Below, in pieces: positions 1 to 7,660 of a stretch of DNA of 29,755 nucleotides. Positions within the stretch are counted from its first letter, which is position 1. Each line of letters begins with the position of its first letter. The notes under the pieces were generated by a model. It did not search any database. It was not told the origin of the DNA and was given only the letters and a program-made list of their open reading frames with translations. This stretch comes from CAYOPE01 sp964405805 (GTDB lineage: Bacteria; Patescibacteriota; Doudnabacteria; UBA920; O2-02-FULL-48-8), in NCBI GenBank assembly GCA_964405805.1, contig CAYOPE010000008.1, positions 1 through 29,755 on the forward strand, given 5' to 3'. A program made the translations under genes and the position numbers.

Positions 1-237
1 TCACCATTTCTATCTAACCGACCATCAATAGCTGCTGGGACTTGCAGTCATGTTCTATCCATAAAGACTTGTTATGAGAGTAAGCAAGAATTTATAACTA
101 ATGATCCGGGTACCAAATACGGTGAGGGATATACTTACTCATACGAAACTGTTTATAAAGCAATGGTCGACTATCCTACAGGAAATCACGGCTCGCAAGA
201 GGGAAGACCCAAGGCCATGATTTCGATTTCGAAATAA
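1..237 (+). CDS. Unidentified protein, C-terminal fragment (gene starts before the window)
   Basis: Frame 1 is open from the first base to a TAA at 235-237, giving 78 residues with no start needed because the gene runs in from the left edge. The visible tail is polar, has two cysteines near residues 15 and 24, a Gly/Tyr-rich stretch (YGEGYTYSYETVY) and ends in KAMISISK. Base composition matches the core genes rather than the GC-rich island that follows. An open frame of this length could arise by chance a few percent of the time, so this is a moderate call. I do not recognise the family. The gene converges on island A, whose terminator begins three bases after this stop. Confidence 0.5.
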   Translation, partial: SPFLSNRPSIAAGTCSHVLSIKTCYESKQEFITNDPGTKYGEGYTYSYETVYKAMVDYPTGNHGSQEGRPKAMISISK

Positions 238-239
238 CT

Positions 240-281
240 AAAAACCGGACGATCGCGCACGAGGTGCGACGACCGCCCGGT
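240..281 (-). terminator. Rho-independent terminator of island A gene
   Basis: Read on the minus strand, a GC-rich hairpin (arms about 17-18 nt, 244-281, with G·U pairs that exist only on this strand) is followed by a run of U (TTTTTAG). It overlaps the stop codon of the coiled-coil gene, so coding and termination signals are fused. Confidence 0.8.
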
Positions 282-1387
282 CAGCCGGACAGCTTGCTCA
301 GCTTGGACAGAAGATCAACCCAAAATTTGCATTGCTGTTTGAGGTTGCGCCACAGACGGGGTATGGGTGCTGGCGCACCTGGAAGTTCTCTTTCGAATTT
401 TTCGAGCTGCCTTTCCAGCTCGCTGTAGTGTTTCTGGTTATCCTCGATGAGCGAGCGGACGGCAGCGCAGAGTCGTTTGAGTCGAAGGACATCAGCCTTG
501 CTTTTGCTTAGCTCGGCCTTCAGGTCTTTCAGCTCACGACCTTGATCCTGGCTTGCTTTTGCCTCGACGTCTGAGACTTGGGGTAACTCTTTAGCGACAC
601 GCAGCTCTTCTCGGAGTCTCTCGAGATCCCGCTGAGCTCGTGAGTAGTGTACCCTTAAAGCCGCCAGCTCAGTTCGTTCTCCGTCACGAGCCTCCGCTAG
701 TTCGGCCCGGGTTTTTTTCAGCTCATCGTTAATACGCCGGATAATTCCCTCAAGTTCTTGAATCCTTCTATGAGCAGCATCGAAATCCACTCGAAGCTGC
801 TTACTTTCACCTGAAGCAGGCGATCGGGCAGCTGCGAGTTCTGCCTTGGTCTTCCAAAGCTCAGACACAAGAGTGGCAATTTGTGAAGCAGATCGATCTC
901 GATCGCACTGTGCCCGCTCTGATGCCTCCTGGGCGCTCTGTAAGTCTAGTCGCAACCTTTCGTTTTCTACCCGCAAGCGCTCCACGATCAGCTGCAATTC
1001 AGAATGAGCCTCTTGGCCGTTCCCACTAGAGTCGTCAGGTTCGAATTCCTCTTCACTGATTTTTGCCGCAGGCAATGGTGGTAAACGGCGATCTAGCATG
1101 TCCCGAAGCTTGGTCAGACTTGACGAGCCTACGTAAAGCGCGATGCGATCCTTTATATTACGGTTGCCGTTGACTTTATCTTCAATCGCTTTACGCGCCT
1201 TGGCACTTATCGAGTCATCGATCCAGATAGTCTTAGTATTGTCCGATAGTCCCTGGACAGCCACGAGAGCCTGCGTTTCGTTCAAAAAAATAGCGCCACG
1301 TGCCCGATACGTACTTCGGTATGCGTCCGGCATTCCAGATTCGATCACCAGGGCCAGAGGCCCTGCCGCGGGCTTTGGTCCTGTCAT
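281..1387 (-). CDS. GC-rich-island coiled-coil protein, function unknown
   Basis: About 368 residues. Residues 1-105 look like a small alpha/beta domain (predicted strands around AIFLNE, ALVAVQG, KTIWIDD and RIALYVG). Residues about 125-345 are a long heptad coiled coil rich in Arg, Glu and Leu, and a short Trp-containing basic tail ends the protein. There is no signal peptide or membrane segment. The start at 1387 (MTGPKPAAG) is preferred over the in-frame ATG at 1408: a strong AAGGAGG with a 5-nt spacer precedes 1387, and the TATAAT box at 1410-1415 puts the transcription start downstream of 1408. Composition is clearly GC-richer than neighbouring genes and the ribosome-binding site is far stronger, suggesting transfer or a distinct gene class. 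Family not recognised. Confidence 0.8.
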   Translation of the reverse strand: MTGPKPAAGPLALVIESGMPDAYRSTYRARGAIFLNETQALVAVQGLSDNTKTIWIDDSISAKARKAIEDKVNGNRNIKDRIALYVGSSSLTKLRDMLDRRLPPLPAAKISEEEFEPDDSSGNGQEAHSELQLIVERLRVENERLRLDLQSAQEASERAQCDRDRSASQIATLVSELWKTKAELAAARSPASGESKQLRVDFDAAHRRIQELEGIIRRINDELKKTRAELAEARDGERTELAALRVHYSRAQRDLERLREELRVAKELPQVSDVEAKASQDQGRELKDLKAELSKSKADVLRLKRLCAAVRSLIEDNQKHYSELERQLEKFERELPGAPAPIPRLWRNLKQQCKFWVDLLSKLSKLSG

Positions 1388-1409
1388 GGAATCCTCCTTG
1401 AATGCCATG

Positions 1410-1452
1410 ATTATAGCATAGAGAAGAGCGGTTCCACGAAAGGAACTGTTCC
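1410..1452 (-). promoter_or_regulatory. Extended -10 promoter of island A with upstream GGAAC/GTTCC repeats
   Basis: On the minus strand TGCTATAAT (hexamer 1410-1415) is an extended -10 box. No good -35 hexamer is present. In its place lie three half-sites, GGTTCC (1430-1435), GGAAC (1442-1446) and GTTCC (1448-1452), the last two forming a palindrome. This arrangement suggests an activator or repressor site, but no regulator can be named. Confidence 0.55.
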
Positions 1453-1592
1453 ATTAGGTTTAGCAAAAAAGCGGCAGGGAAGAATATATAAAATAACTTT
1501 AAATATTAGTTCTTATTAGCTTAGTGGGTAAGATGATAGAGATCTGAGTACAGGGAAGGGCCAAAAAACCTAGATTCAAAGATAAAGATCTT

Positions 1593-1724
1593 GTCGCACA
1601 ATGTATCTTATGCGACGCATCAAATAATTAAACCTAACTGCGTCGCATAAGATTTGCGAGATTGTTGCGTACGTATATTCTCTACCCTTTAGGTACGTCG
1701 CAAAATCTCGCGCAGTCTTTTTTT
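1593..1724 (+). repeat. Double inverted repeat, possible structured RNA or palindromic element
   Basis: Stem 1 pairs 1605-1619 (ATCTTATGCGACGCA) with 1639-1653 perfectly over 15 bp, with a 19-nt loop. Stem 2 pairs 1656-1675 with 1694-1711 over 18 bp with two single-base bulges, and is followed on the plus strand by seven T (1718-1724). The word GTCGCA or its complement TGCGAC recurs at 1593, 1611, 1642 and 1697. The T run suggests plus-strand termination, so a small RNA is possible; a REP-like DNA element is the alternative. Confidence 0.5.
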
Positions 1725-1753
1725 GAAAATAGAAAATTGCTACTTGAAAATTC

Positions 1754-1780
1754 AAAAGCCGATCTAAAAGATCGGCTTTT
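1754..1780 (-). terminator. Terminator of the M23 peptidase gene
   Basis: AAAAGCCGATC and GATCGGCTTTT are inverted around TAAAA, an 11-bp stem with A and T flanks. It lies about 15 bases after the M23 stop and can work in both directions. Confidence 0.85.
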
Positions 1781-1795
1781 ATGCTCTCCCCTATT

Positions 1796-3106
1796 TTATA
1801 GGAAATCAAGGGGATTGTAAGTTGCGCCAAAGGGAACACTGTAGGCGCCATAAACATTTGTATATTTGCCATCTGTCACGCCATATCCTTCTGCATCCAT
1901 AACTGTGAAATGCAAATGGTAGCCGCGATGTGGACCGTAAAGCAATCTTGTTGTATTTCCAGTATTGCCTTCAAAGCCGACTAGATCACCTTGTTTGAGG
2001 GTTTGTCCAGCACTTACTCGGAAGCCACTCATGTGTCCGTAGAGCGTAATTATTGGATGAGTTTCAAATTTACCTGTGTCATGCTTAACTGCTACCCAGT
2101 TACCATACGCACCACTTCCCGTACCTGTGTTCACCACAGTGCCGTCAGCTGCTGCATAAATAGGTGTACCTGGAGGCGCTGCAAGATCAATGCCATTATG
2201 AAAAGTATATCCAAGGCTCGTAAATCCAGTTCTACCGTAGCCCTGGGTCAGTGTGCCGTCCATAGGCCACGCCAGTAAGCCGTGATTTGCTCTTAGCCTT
2301 CTATTCCCTAGCTTTGCTGATATGGCATCATCCAGATCTTCAATTTCTTTATTAAGAGCAAATTCTTGTTTTTCTGAATCTGTCAGAAGCTGCTGGTAAG
2401 CTTTCTCTTGTCCTCGTGTTTGATCTAGGATTGATTGCTTGCTCTTTTGCTGGGTTGCAAGTCCTGCTTTGGTCAAATCGAGCTGACTAAGCAGGTCGGA
2501 AAGATTTGATCTTTCGGTTTTGAGATCAGCTTGTCTGACTTCTAGGTCAACCTCTAGCTGTTTAATTTTCGTCAGCGCCTCTTGGCTTTGCTCTTGAACA
2601 CTGCTGGCATACTGAACTTGGTCGATAAATTGCTGAAAATTGTCATTCTCGAGCGCGATTTCAAGCGGCGAGCGCTGATCAAGATCGTTTATATCCGCGA
2701 CCAAGGTTTTCAGAATAGTTTTTTCTTGAGCGATCTGCGATTCCGTTTTGACAATCTTATCAGTGACATCAGCAATTTCAAGATTTGCAGCGTCAATCTT
2801 GTCTTTAGTTGCTTCGATCTGTGCCTTGGTCTCAGCGATTTGCAAACCTAAAATATTTAATTCATTCTTTAAACTATTTGCCTGGCTTTGTCGTTGTTTA
2901 ATTTCGCTCTGATAGTCAGAAATTTTTTTCAGAATATCCTGGAGCTGCGCTTGCTTTGCTTGCTTCTGCTGAGACAAATCATCTGCTGTTTGGCCAGCAG
3001 CCTGAGGCTTGGTGCTTAACGCAAAAACAACCGAAGCAATGAGCAAGCTCGAAAGAAATTTTTTTATTTGATTGCTATTTTGTTTCTCTGATGCGTAGAA
3101 CATCAT
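1796..3106 (-). CDS. Secreted M23 (LytM/EnvC-like) murein peptidase with coiled coil
   Basis: 436 residues. An N-terminal hydrophobic segment at about 16-33, followed by the KPQAAGQ region, looks like a signal peptide or anchor. Residues 40-270 form a long coiled coil rich in Gln, Lys and Leu, as in EnvC and its Gram-positive counterparts. The C-terminal M23 domain (about 280-436) has the zinc ligands H303 and D307 (HNGID) and H399 in HLHF, with H358 (YGHMSG) and H397, so it appears catalytically complete rather than a degenerate activator. It should cleave peptidoglycan cross-bridges during growth or separation. Two ATGs are adjacent (3106, 3103); there is no ribosome-binding site, and a -10 box ends 6 bases upstream. 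It is followed by a strong terminator, so it is probably monocistronic. Confidence 0.9.
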   Translation of the reverse strand: MMFYASEKQNSNQIKKFLSSLLIASVVFALSTKPQAAGQTADDLSQQKQAKQAQLQDILKKISDYQSEIKQRQSQANSLKNELNILGLQIAETKAQIEATKDKIDAANLEIADVTDKIVKTESQIAQEKTILKTLVADINDLDQRSPLEIALENDNFQQFIDQVQYASSVQEQSQEALTKIKQLEVDLEVRQADLKTERSNLSDLLSQLDLTKAGLATQQKSKQSILDQTRGQEKAYQQLLTDSEKQEFALNKEIEDLDDAISAKLGNRRLRANHGLLAWPMDGTLTQGYGRTGFTSLGYTFHNGIDLAAPPGTPIYAAADGTVVNTGTGSGAYGNWVAVKHDTGKFETHPIITLYGHMSGFRVSAGQTLKQGDLVGFEGNTGNTTRLLYGPHRGYHLHFTVMDAEGYGVTDGKYTNVYGAYSVPFGATYNPLDFL

Positions 3107-3141
3107 GTGTATATTCTAGCACTTTATCGAATAATTGTCCA
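3107..3141 (-). promoter_or_regulatory. Leaderless promoter of M23 gene
   Basis: On the minus strand TGGACA (3136-3141), a 17-bp spacer, then TAGAAT (3113-3118) ending 6 bp before the ATG. Transcription should begin at or next to the start codon. Confidence 0.7.
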
Positions 3142-3146
3142 GGTTG

Positions 3147-4622
3147 TTACGCCTTAAAAAGTAATTCCGTGGCCTTATTGATTCGTTGCAAAATAATTTC
3201 CTTGCCTTTCGGCAGTATACAGATAGCGTCCATGATCTCAAACGGTCCTGGTGATGCCTCGAGACCTGTTAGGGCTACACGCAGTGGCCAGAGAACTTCT
3301 CCGGTTTTTAGTTTTTCGTTCTCAATAAAGACCTTAATCGCTTTCTCACTAGCATCATTGGTCTGCAGAAATTCTCTAAGTTTTTCTAGATTCTTCTGAA
3401 TTGTTTGCCTGTCAGATTTTTTCCAGATCAAAAGGGCAGGGTCGTAAGTTGGTTCTTCAAAAAAGTACTTGACCCTATCCCCTATTTCAGATAACTTTTT
3501 CAATCGTTCACGTTCCAGTTCTAGAATTTTTTCAATAAATTCTTTTGGGTACTTTTCAGTTTTGATTCCGGACTTGAGCAGGTATGGCACTATTCGCGCG
3601 AATAATTCCTCGATAGTGAGTTTGCGGATGTACAAACTATTGATCCAATCGAGTTTGTCCAAATCAAATACAGCGCCTGCCTTGTTTAATTTATCAAGAG
3701 AAAACTGCTCAACAAGTTCAATCAAAGAAAATACTTCTTGCTCTGTCTTTGGGTTCCAACCAAGCAAAGCTACGAAGTTTAGCAGAGCTTCTGGTAGATA
3801 TCCTTGCTCGAGAAAATCTTTTACAGCCACATCGCCGTCTCGTTTGGACAGTTTCTTTTTTGATTTAGAAAGTAATAATGGCAAATGTACAAACTGTGGT
3901 GACTCCCAGCCAAATGCTGAGTAAAGCAAAACATGCTTGGGTGTTGATGGAATCCATTCGTCGCCACGAATCACATGACTGATTTTCATCAGATGATCGT
4001 CCACCACGTTTGCGAGGTGGTAAGTCGGGTACCCATCCGATTTGAGCAGAACTTGGTCATCAACTTCATGGCTTGCCACAGAAATTTCGCCATGAACTAT
4101 GTCCGTAAACCGAATCGTCTGACCATCCGGAACCTTCAGACGGATAACATGGGGTTCTTTGGAAGTAAGCTTAGTAGCAATCTCCTCTTTCGATAGATTT
4201 AAACAATGCTTGTCGTATTTTGGTGGCTTGTGTGCGGCTTCTTGCTCTTTTCGCAGCTCTTCGAGTCTCTGTGTAGTACAAAAACAATAGTAAGCAGCGC
4301 CCTTGTCAACCAGTTCTGTTGCGTGCTTTTGGTAAATTTCAATTCGTTTTGACTGAAGATATGGACCGTTGTCCCCTCGTTCTTTCAACCCATTATCCCA
4401 ATAAAATCCTTCATCAGGCGCGATGCTAAAATCCGTCAGTGACTGCGCAATATTTTCGAGAGCGCCAGGAACAGTTCTTGCTTGATCTGTGTCTTCCACT
4501 CGCAAAATATATTTGCCATTGTTTTTCCGCGCCCAGAGAAATTCATAAAGCGCAGTGCGTAGACCACCGATGTGTAGGAACCCGGTTGGACTCGGAGCAA
4601 ACCTAGTTCGAACTTCTGACAT
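3147..4622 (-). CDS. gltX: Glutamyl-tRNA synthetase
   Basis: 491 residues, a normal bacterial GluRS length. It charges tRNA-Glu with glutamate, and in organisms lacking GlnRS it also mischarges tRNA-Gln for the amidotransferase route; which applies here cannot be read from this gene alone. The class I signature HIGG is at 17-20 and the KMSKS equivalent KLSKR at 257-261. Cysteines C113, C115 and C140 could form the zinc site seen in many GluRS. The all-helical anticodon-binding domain fills about 330-491. The start overlaps the 3' end of the WecG gene by 20 bases, so the two are co-transcribed, with no separate ribosome-binding site visible. A two-unit GGG heptad repeat lies inside the gene at 3465-3484. 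Confidence 0.95.
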   Translation of the reverse strand: MSEVRTRFAPSPTGFLHIGGLRTALYEFLWARKNNGKYILRVEDTDQARTVPGALENIAQSLTDFSIAPDEGFYWDNGLKERGDNGPYLQSKRIEIYQKHATELVDKGAAYYCFCTTQRLEELRKEQEAAHKPPKYDKHCLNLSKEEIATKLTSKEPHVIRLKVPDGQTIRFTDIVHGEISVASHEVDDQVLLKSDGYPTYHLANVVDDHLMKISHVIRGDEWIPSTPKHVLLYSAFGWESPQFVHLPLLLSKSKKKLSKRDGDVAVKDFLEQGYLPEALLNFVALLGWNPKTEQEVFSLIELVEQFSLDKLNKAGAVFDLDKLDWINSLYIRKLTIEELFARIVPYLLKSGIKTEKYPKEFIEKILELERERLKKLSEIGDRVKYFFEEPTYDPALLIWKKSDRQTIQKNLEKLREFLQTNDASEKAIKVFIENEKLKTGEVLWPLRVALTGLEASPGPFEIMDAICILPKGKEIILQRINKATELLFKA

Positions 4623-5331
4623 GTTTGTATCGATAAATTTTCCAGATAAATACTGGAATCGCGTTCCAAATGCGTCGGATGCGCCAGGGCTGGGTTATGA
4701 GCCTCCACAGCCATTCTAGGCCTATTAAATGCACGAATTTAGGCGGTGTAAGGCGTTTGCCAGCCAGATAATCAAACGTGCCACCTAGACCAATTGCTAC
4801 CTTTACATTGAGCTTCTCGCGATTGTCATAGAGCCACTGCTCTTGCCTTGGCGGCGAGTATGCTATGAGTAGTATATCAGAATTGCTATCGTTTATCTCT
4901 TGTAAGATTTTTTCGTCAAAGGGTCGACCAGACAAAGCAAGATTGACTTTCAAACCAGGAAATTGTTTTTTCAGCTCATAAGCTGCTTGGGCTGCGACAT
5001 TGTCTTCGCCGCCGACAAAAGCCAAACTGTAATTTTTTTCAAACGCTAATTTTACGATATCGTAGATAAAAATTCTTCCGGTGATTCTTTCGTCAATTTT
5101 TGTACCAAGATATTTTGCTGCGTATAGAATCCCTACGCCGTCCGCGATTGATAAGTCTGCGTTGTTTAAAGCAGCTTTGTATTTTTCGTCAGCCTGCGCG
5201 AATACAACCATCTCTGAGTATGGCGTAACCACGTAATGATAGTTGCCGGACTTCACAAAACTATCGATCTTATCAATCGCTTCCTGTTTGGAAATATTAT
5301 CAACCAGCACTCCCGCAACATCGACTTTCAT
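4603..5331 (-). CDS. WecG/TagA/CpsF family glycosyltransferase (GT26)
   Basis: 242 residues, usual for the family. These enzymes add N-acetylmannosamine or a related sugar to a lipid-linked intermediate for teichoic acid or surface polysaccharide; the exact sugar cannot be told here. Family marks are TPYSEMVV near 36-43, the ADGVG motif (63-67), the GRIFIYD region (85-91), PPRQEQW near 160, and the basic, Trp-rich tail GLEWLWRLITQPWRIRR, which in this family contacts the membrane. There is no membrane-spanning helix. It overlaps gltX by 20 bases downstream. The ATG at 5331 is fixed by a TATAAT box ending 6 bases upstream, implying a leaderless message. Confidence 0.9.
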   Translation of the reverse strand: MKVDVAGVLVDNISKQEAIDKIDSFVKSGNYHYVVTPYSEMVVFAQADEKYKAALNNADLSIADGVGILYAAKYLGTKIDERITGRIFIYDIVKLAFEKNYSLAFVGGEDNVAAQAAYELKKQFPGLKVNLALSGRPFDEKILQEINDSNSDILLIAYSPPRQEQWLYDNREKLNVKVAIGLGGTFDYLAGKRLTPPKFVHLIGLEWLWRLITQPWRIRRIWNAIPVFIWKIYRYKHVRSSN

Positions 5332-5345
5332 GGTAGAATTATAGC
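5332..5345. promoter_or_regulatory. 14-bp bidirectional leaderless promoter
   Basis: Only 14 bp separate two divergent ATGs. Plus strand: TAGAAT (5334-5339) ends 6 bp before the ATG at 5346. Minus strand: TATAAT (5338-5343) ends 6 bp before the ATG at 5331. The two -10 boxes overlap by two bases. Confidence 0.65.
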
Positions 5346-5591
5346 ATGGAAATCAGTCGGCAATTCAAAAAGAAAAGTGAGCAGCACATCCACTCCCCTG
5401 CTCACGCTCTAGCAGATGAGCTCTCTGTAAAACTTTCTGACCAAAAACATTTTGGATTTTATCTGCGCATGGCCCTGACTTACAATCATGATTTCTTGCG
5501 TCGCATCGCAGGTGAGGTGCTCGAGAGCAAGTCTGCAAAAAATCCAGGTGCACTGTTTGCGTATTTAATTAAGAAGAGTTCGCAATCCTGA
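5346..5591 (+). CDS. Small conserved-looking protein, function unknown
   Basis: 81 residues, mostly helical by composition, with His-rich patches (EQHIHSPAH, DQKHFG) and no membrane segment or signal peptide. It is divergent from the WecG gene and in the same direction as def, 49 bases upstream of it. Support for the gene comes from the precisely placed -10 box before the ATG and from the frame filling the whole gap. The stop TGA (5589-5591) lies inside a palindromic repeat that begins at 5581, so the last residues (SQS) may have been altered by insertion of that element. Family not recognised. Confidence 0.7.
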   Translation: MEISRQFKKKSEQHIHSPAHALADELSVKLSDQKHFGFYLRMALTYNHDFLRRIAGEVLESKSAKNPGALFAYLIKKSSQS

Positions 5592-5633
5592 CGTAAGTCA
5601 GGATCTAGACCCTGAAACAAGTTCAGGGTTGCG
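5581..5633. repeat. Gene-less palindromic element (copy of the GIY-YIG element ends)
   Basis: Two hairpins: ATCCTGAC/GTCAGGAT (5585-5604, loop GTAA) and ACCCTGAA/TTCAGGGT (5609-5629, loop ACAAG), bracketed by CGCAA (5581-5585) and TTGCG (5629-5633). The left end CGCAATCCTGA and the right end through TTGCGATAAC match the two ends of the 15682-16035 element, which carries a GIY-YIG gene in between. It fills nearly the entire gap between the small unknown gene and def. Confidence 0.75.
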
Positions 5634-5640
5634 ATAACCT

Positions 5641-6117
5641 ATGTTAAAAATAGTAACAATCCCAGATCCGATACTGACGAAAAAAACTTCTCTTGTGAAG
5701 GAGTTTGATCGCGGCCTGAAAAAACTTACGGATGACATGACTGAAGCCTGCCGCAAAGCAAATGGCATCGGCATCGCAGCTCCGCAGATCGGGAAAAGCA
5801 TCCGGGTTTGCATTATCAACCTTGAGCACTTAGGCGTGCCGTCCTTTGCGCTTATCAATCCAAAGATCGTAAAAAAGTCCTGGAAGAAAATCGAAATGGA
5901 AGAAGGATGCCTTTCTATCCCCGGAATTTTTGGCATGGTGAAGCGCCCTGTGAAAATCAAAGTCGAAGCGCAGAATTTGCTTGGTGAAAAGCATTCGTTT
6001 GATGCAGACGGCATGATCTCGCGCGTGATCCAGCATGAAATCGATCACCTCGACGGCATCTTGTTCACGTCAAAAATGTCCAAGCAAACTTCAGGTAAAC
6101 CAGAGGAGAAAATGTAG
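5641..6117 (+). CDS. def: Peptide deformylase
   Basis: 158 residues. It removes the formyl group from the N-terminal methionine of new proteins, using a bound metal. All three family motifs are present: GIGIAAPQIG (42-51), EEGCLSIPG with metal ligand C90, and QHEIDHLDG with H132, E133 and H136. It sits two bases before fmt, the enzyme that adds the same formyl group, the classic bacterial pairing. No ribosome-binding site precedes the ATG, which lies 7 bases after a palindromic repeat. Confidence 0.96.
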   Translation: MLKIVTIPDPILTKKTSLVKEFDRGLKKLTDDMTEACRKANGIGIAAPQIGKSIRVCIINLEHLGVPSFALINPKIVKKSWKKIEMEEGCLSIPGIFGMVKRPVKIKVEAQNLLGEKHSFDADGMISRVIQHEIDHLDGILFTSKMSKQTSGKPEEKM

Positions 6118-6119
6118 CT

Positions 6120-7016
6120 ATGAAAATCATTTTCGCTGGTACATCTGAGTTTGGCATACCGACTCTCGAAAAGCTCAAGAAAAATTACGAGCTTGTTTTA
6201 GTGATAACTCAGCCAGACAAGCCCGCTGGCCGCAAGCAAATCATGACCGCCTCCCCTATCAAACTCTGGGCAGAGAAAAATAATATTCCTCTAGAACAGC
6301 CTGAAAAACTTTCGAGCATACCTGATTGCGATCTTTTATTAGTCGCGGCTTACGGGCAAATCATCCCGAAACAAGTACTCGATACTCCAAAATTCGGTTC
6401 AATAAACATTCACGGTTCTTTGCTCCCCAAATACCGTGGTGCCTCGCCGATTCAGTACACGCTTCTCAATGGCGACAAGGAAGCTGGCATCACACTCATC
6501 AAAATGGATGAAAAGATGGACCACGGACCGATTCTGTCTAAAGAACGATTAGCTGTTTCTGATACAGATACTTTTCAAGTTCTTTACAAAAAACTTGCAG
6601 ATGTTGCCGCAGACCTTGCGACTAAGACTTTACCTGACTGGTTTGCTGGCAAGATCAAACCAGCTGAACAAGTGCATTCAATCGCCACTTATACGAAACT
6701 TCTGACACGTGAAGATGCCAAGCTCGACTGGTCACAGCCTGCCAGAGTTATTGATCAGAAAATCCGCGCTCTTAACCCTGAACCTGGAACTTGGACGAAG
6801 CTTGACGACAAGATTGTGAAAATATTGTCAGCAAAAATTTTACAAGAACCGAAAATCGAATTACCCGGGAAAATTTACAATCACGCCGGCGACATGGCAG
6901 TGAAGGCAATTGACGGAAGTTTGATAATCCTGCAACTGCAACCTGAAGGAAAAAATCCCATGTCAGGTCGGGATTTTCTAAACGGACTAAAAACTGGCAG
7001 TAGAATTTTTGTTTAG
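6120..7016 (+). CDS. fmt: Methionyl-tRNA formyltransferase
   Basis: 298 residues. It formylates Met-tRNA for initiation, using 10-formyl-tetrahydrofolate. The N-terminal formyltransferase domain (1-200) carries the catalytic triad N96, H98 (INIHGSLLPKYRGASP) and D134 (MDHGPI). The C-terminal domain (205-298), which grips the tRNA, is a little shorter than in E. coli. An AGAGGAG upstream of the ATG is placed somewhat far (about 11 bases) and lies in the end of def, so translation is probably coupled to def. The stop overlaps the convergent hydrolase stop by four bases (7013-7016). Confidence 0.95.
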   Translation: MKIIFAGTSEFGIPTLEKLKKNYELVLVITQPDKPAGRKQIMTASPIKLWAEKNNIPLEQPEKLSSIPDCDLLLVAAYGQIIPKQVLDTPKFGSINIHGSLLPKYRGASPIQYTLLNGDKEAGITLIKMDEKMDHGPILSKERLAVSDTDTFQVLYKKLADVAADLATKTLPDWFAGKIKPAEQVHSIATYTKLLTREDAKLDWSQPARVIDQKIRALNPEPGTWTKLDDKIVKILSAKILQEPKIELPGKIYNHAGDMAVKAIDGSLIILQLQPEGKNPMSGRDFLNGLKTGSRIFV

Positions 7017-7648
7017 ATTTCAAACTCTTTGCCTAGCTCTGGCAAAATTAATTCAATGTTATTTTTGGGAATAAAAGTTTCATAGACATTGTAAATAAAA
7101 GCAGTGGATTTGAAGTTAGCATCATGCACTGGAAAAGATTTTTTGGGTTTGACTTCAAATACGTAATCCAATGACTCTTTAATATTTGCCCAGGATCCTG
7201 CAGTTGGGAATGCCAGGACTTCGACAGGTTTGCCTGGATTGTAAAGCGCATCACCTGGATAAAAAAGTTTGTTACTAAAAAGATAGCCAGTATTCAAAAC
7301 CTGACCATATTCTCGAAAAATTTCCGCATGCTTGGTCCCGAATCCCTCGATCATGATACTGCCAGCTTGTTTCGACTGGCCATGCTCGAGTAGCTCAAAA
7401 CTGATTCCGTCTTTTTCTAATATTGCACCAACAGCAGAGTTGCTGATAATTTTCGCCTTCGGATTATTTGCTAGCACTATCTTCAGGGAAACCATGTGCA
7501 TATGATCACCGTGCTCATGAGTAATCACGATGTAATCAATATTTTTTGCCTCATTCTGAGCAGTGGTATACATCCCAGGATCTGTCATGATCCTAGTTCC
7601 GGCTTCCTCAATAATCAAACAACAGTGGCCTAATTTTGTAATTTTCAT
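7013..7648 (-). CDS. Metallo-beta-lactamase-fold metal-dependent hydrolase (UlaG/UPF0173-like)
   Basis: 211 residues. The metal-binding motif THEHGDHMH (about 43-51) is intact, with a conserved downstream His in the GTKHAE segment and a later FPVHDANF motif, as in the small UlaG/UPF0173-type hydrolases. The substrate is unknown; family members act on phosphodiester or lactone bonds. No signal peptide, so cytoplasmic. The gene converges on fmt with a 4-base overlap. A TACAAC box ends about 5 bases before the ATG, suggesting its own leaderless start after the palindromic element at 7661-7756. Confidence 0.85.
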   Translation of the reverse strand: MKITKLGHCCLIIEEAGTRIMTDPGMYTTAQNEAKNIDYIVITHEHGDHMHMVSLKIVLANNPKAKIISNSAVGAILEKDGISFELLEHGQSKQAGSIMIEGFGTKHAEIFREYGQVLNTGYLFSNKLFYPGDALYNPGKPVEVLAFPTAGSWANIKESLDYVFEVKPKKSFPVHDANFKSTAFIYNVYETFIPKNNIELILPELGKEFEI

Positions 7649-7660
7649 AGTTTGTTGTAT

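Larger units (their letters stand above)
1416..1795. other. Gene-free stretch between island A and the M23 peptidase
   Basis: About 380 bases with no credible ORF on either strand. It holds the island A promoter region at its left edge, an AT-rich stretch (about 1480-1550), a pair of long inverted repeats (1593-1724, listed separately) and the terminator of the M23 gene (1754-1780). The longest open frame across it, on the minus strand, runs antisense through the hairpins and into the M23 gene and is not convincing. Confidence 0.6.

Noticed and set aside
1505..1560. tRNA-like stretch (AGCTTAGTGGGTAAG)
   Set aside because: Resembles a D-loop, but no acceptor or anticodon stem can be formed around it.
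1576..1872. 98-residue minus-strand ORF over the inverted repeats and the M23 3' end
   Set aside because: It overlaps the M23 domain coding region and the terminator, and its sequence follows the hairpins. No ribosome-binding site or promoter is seen.
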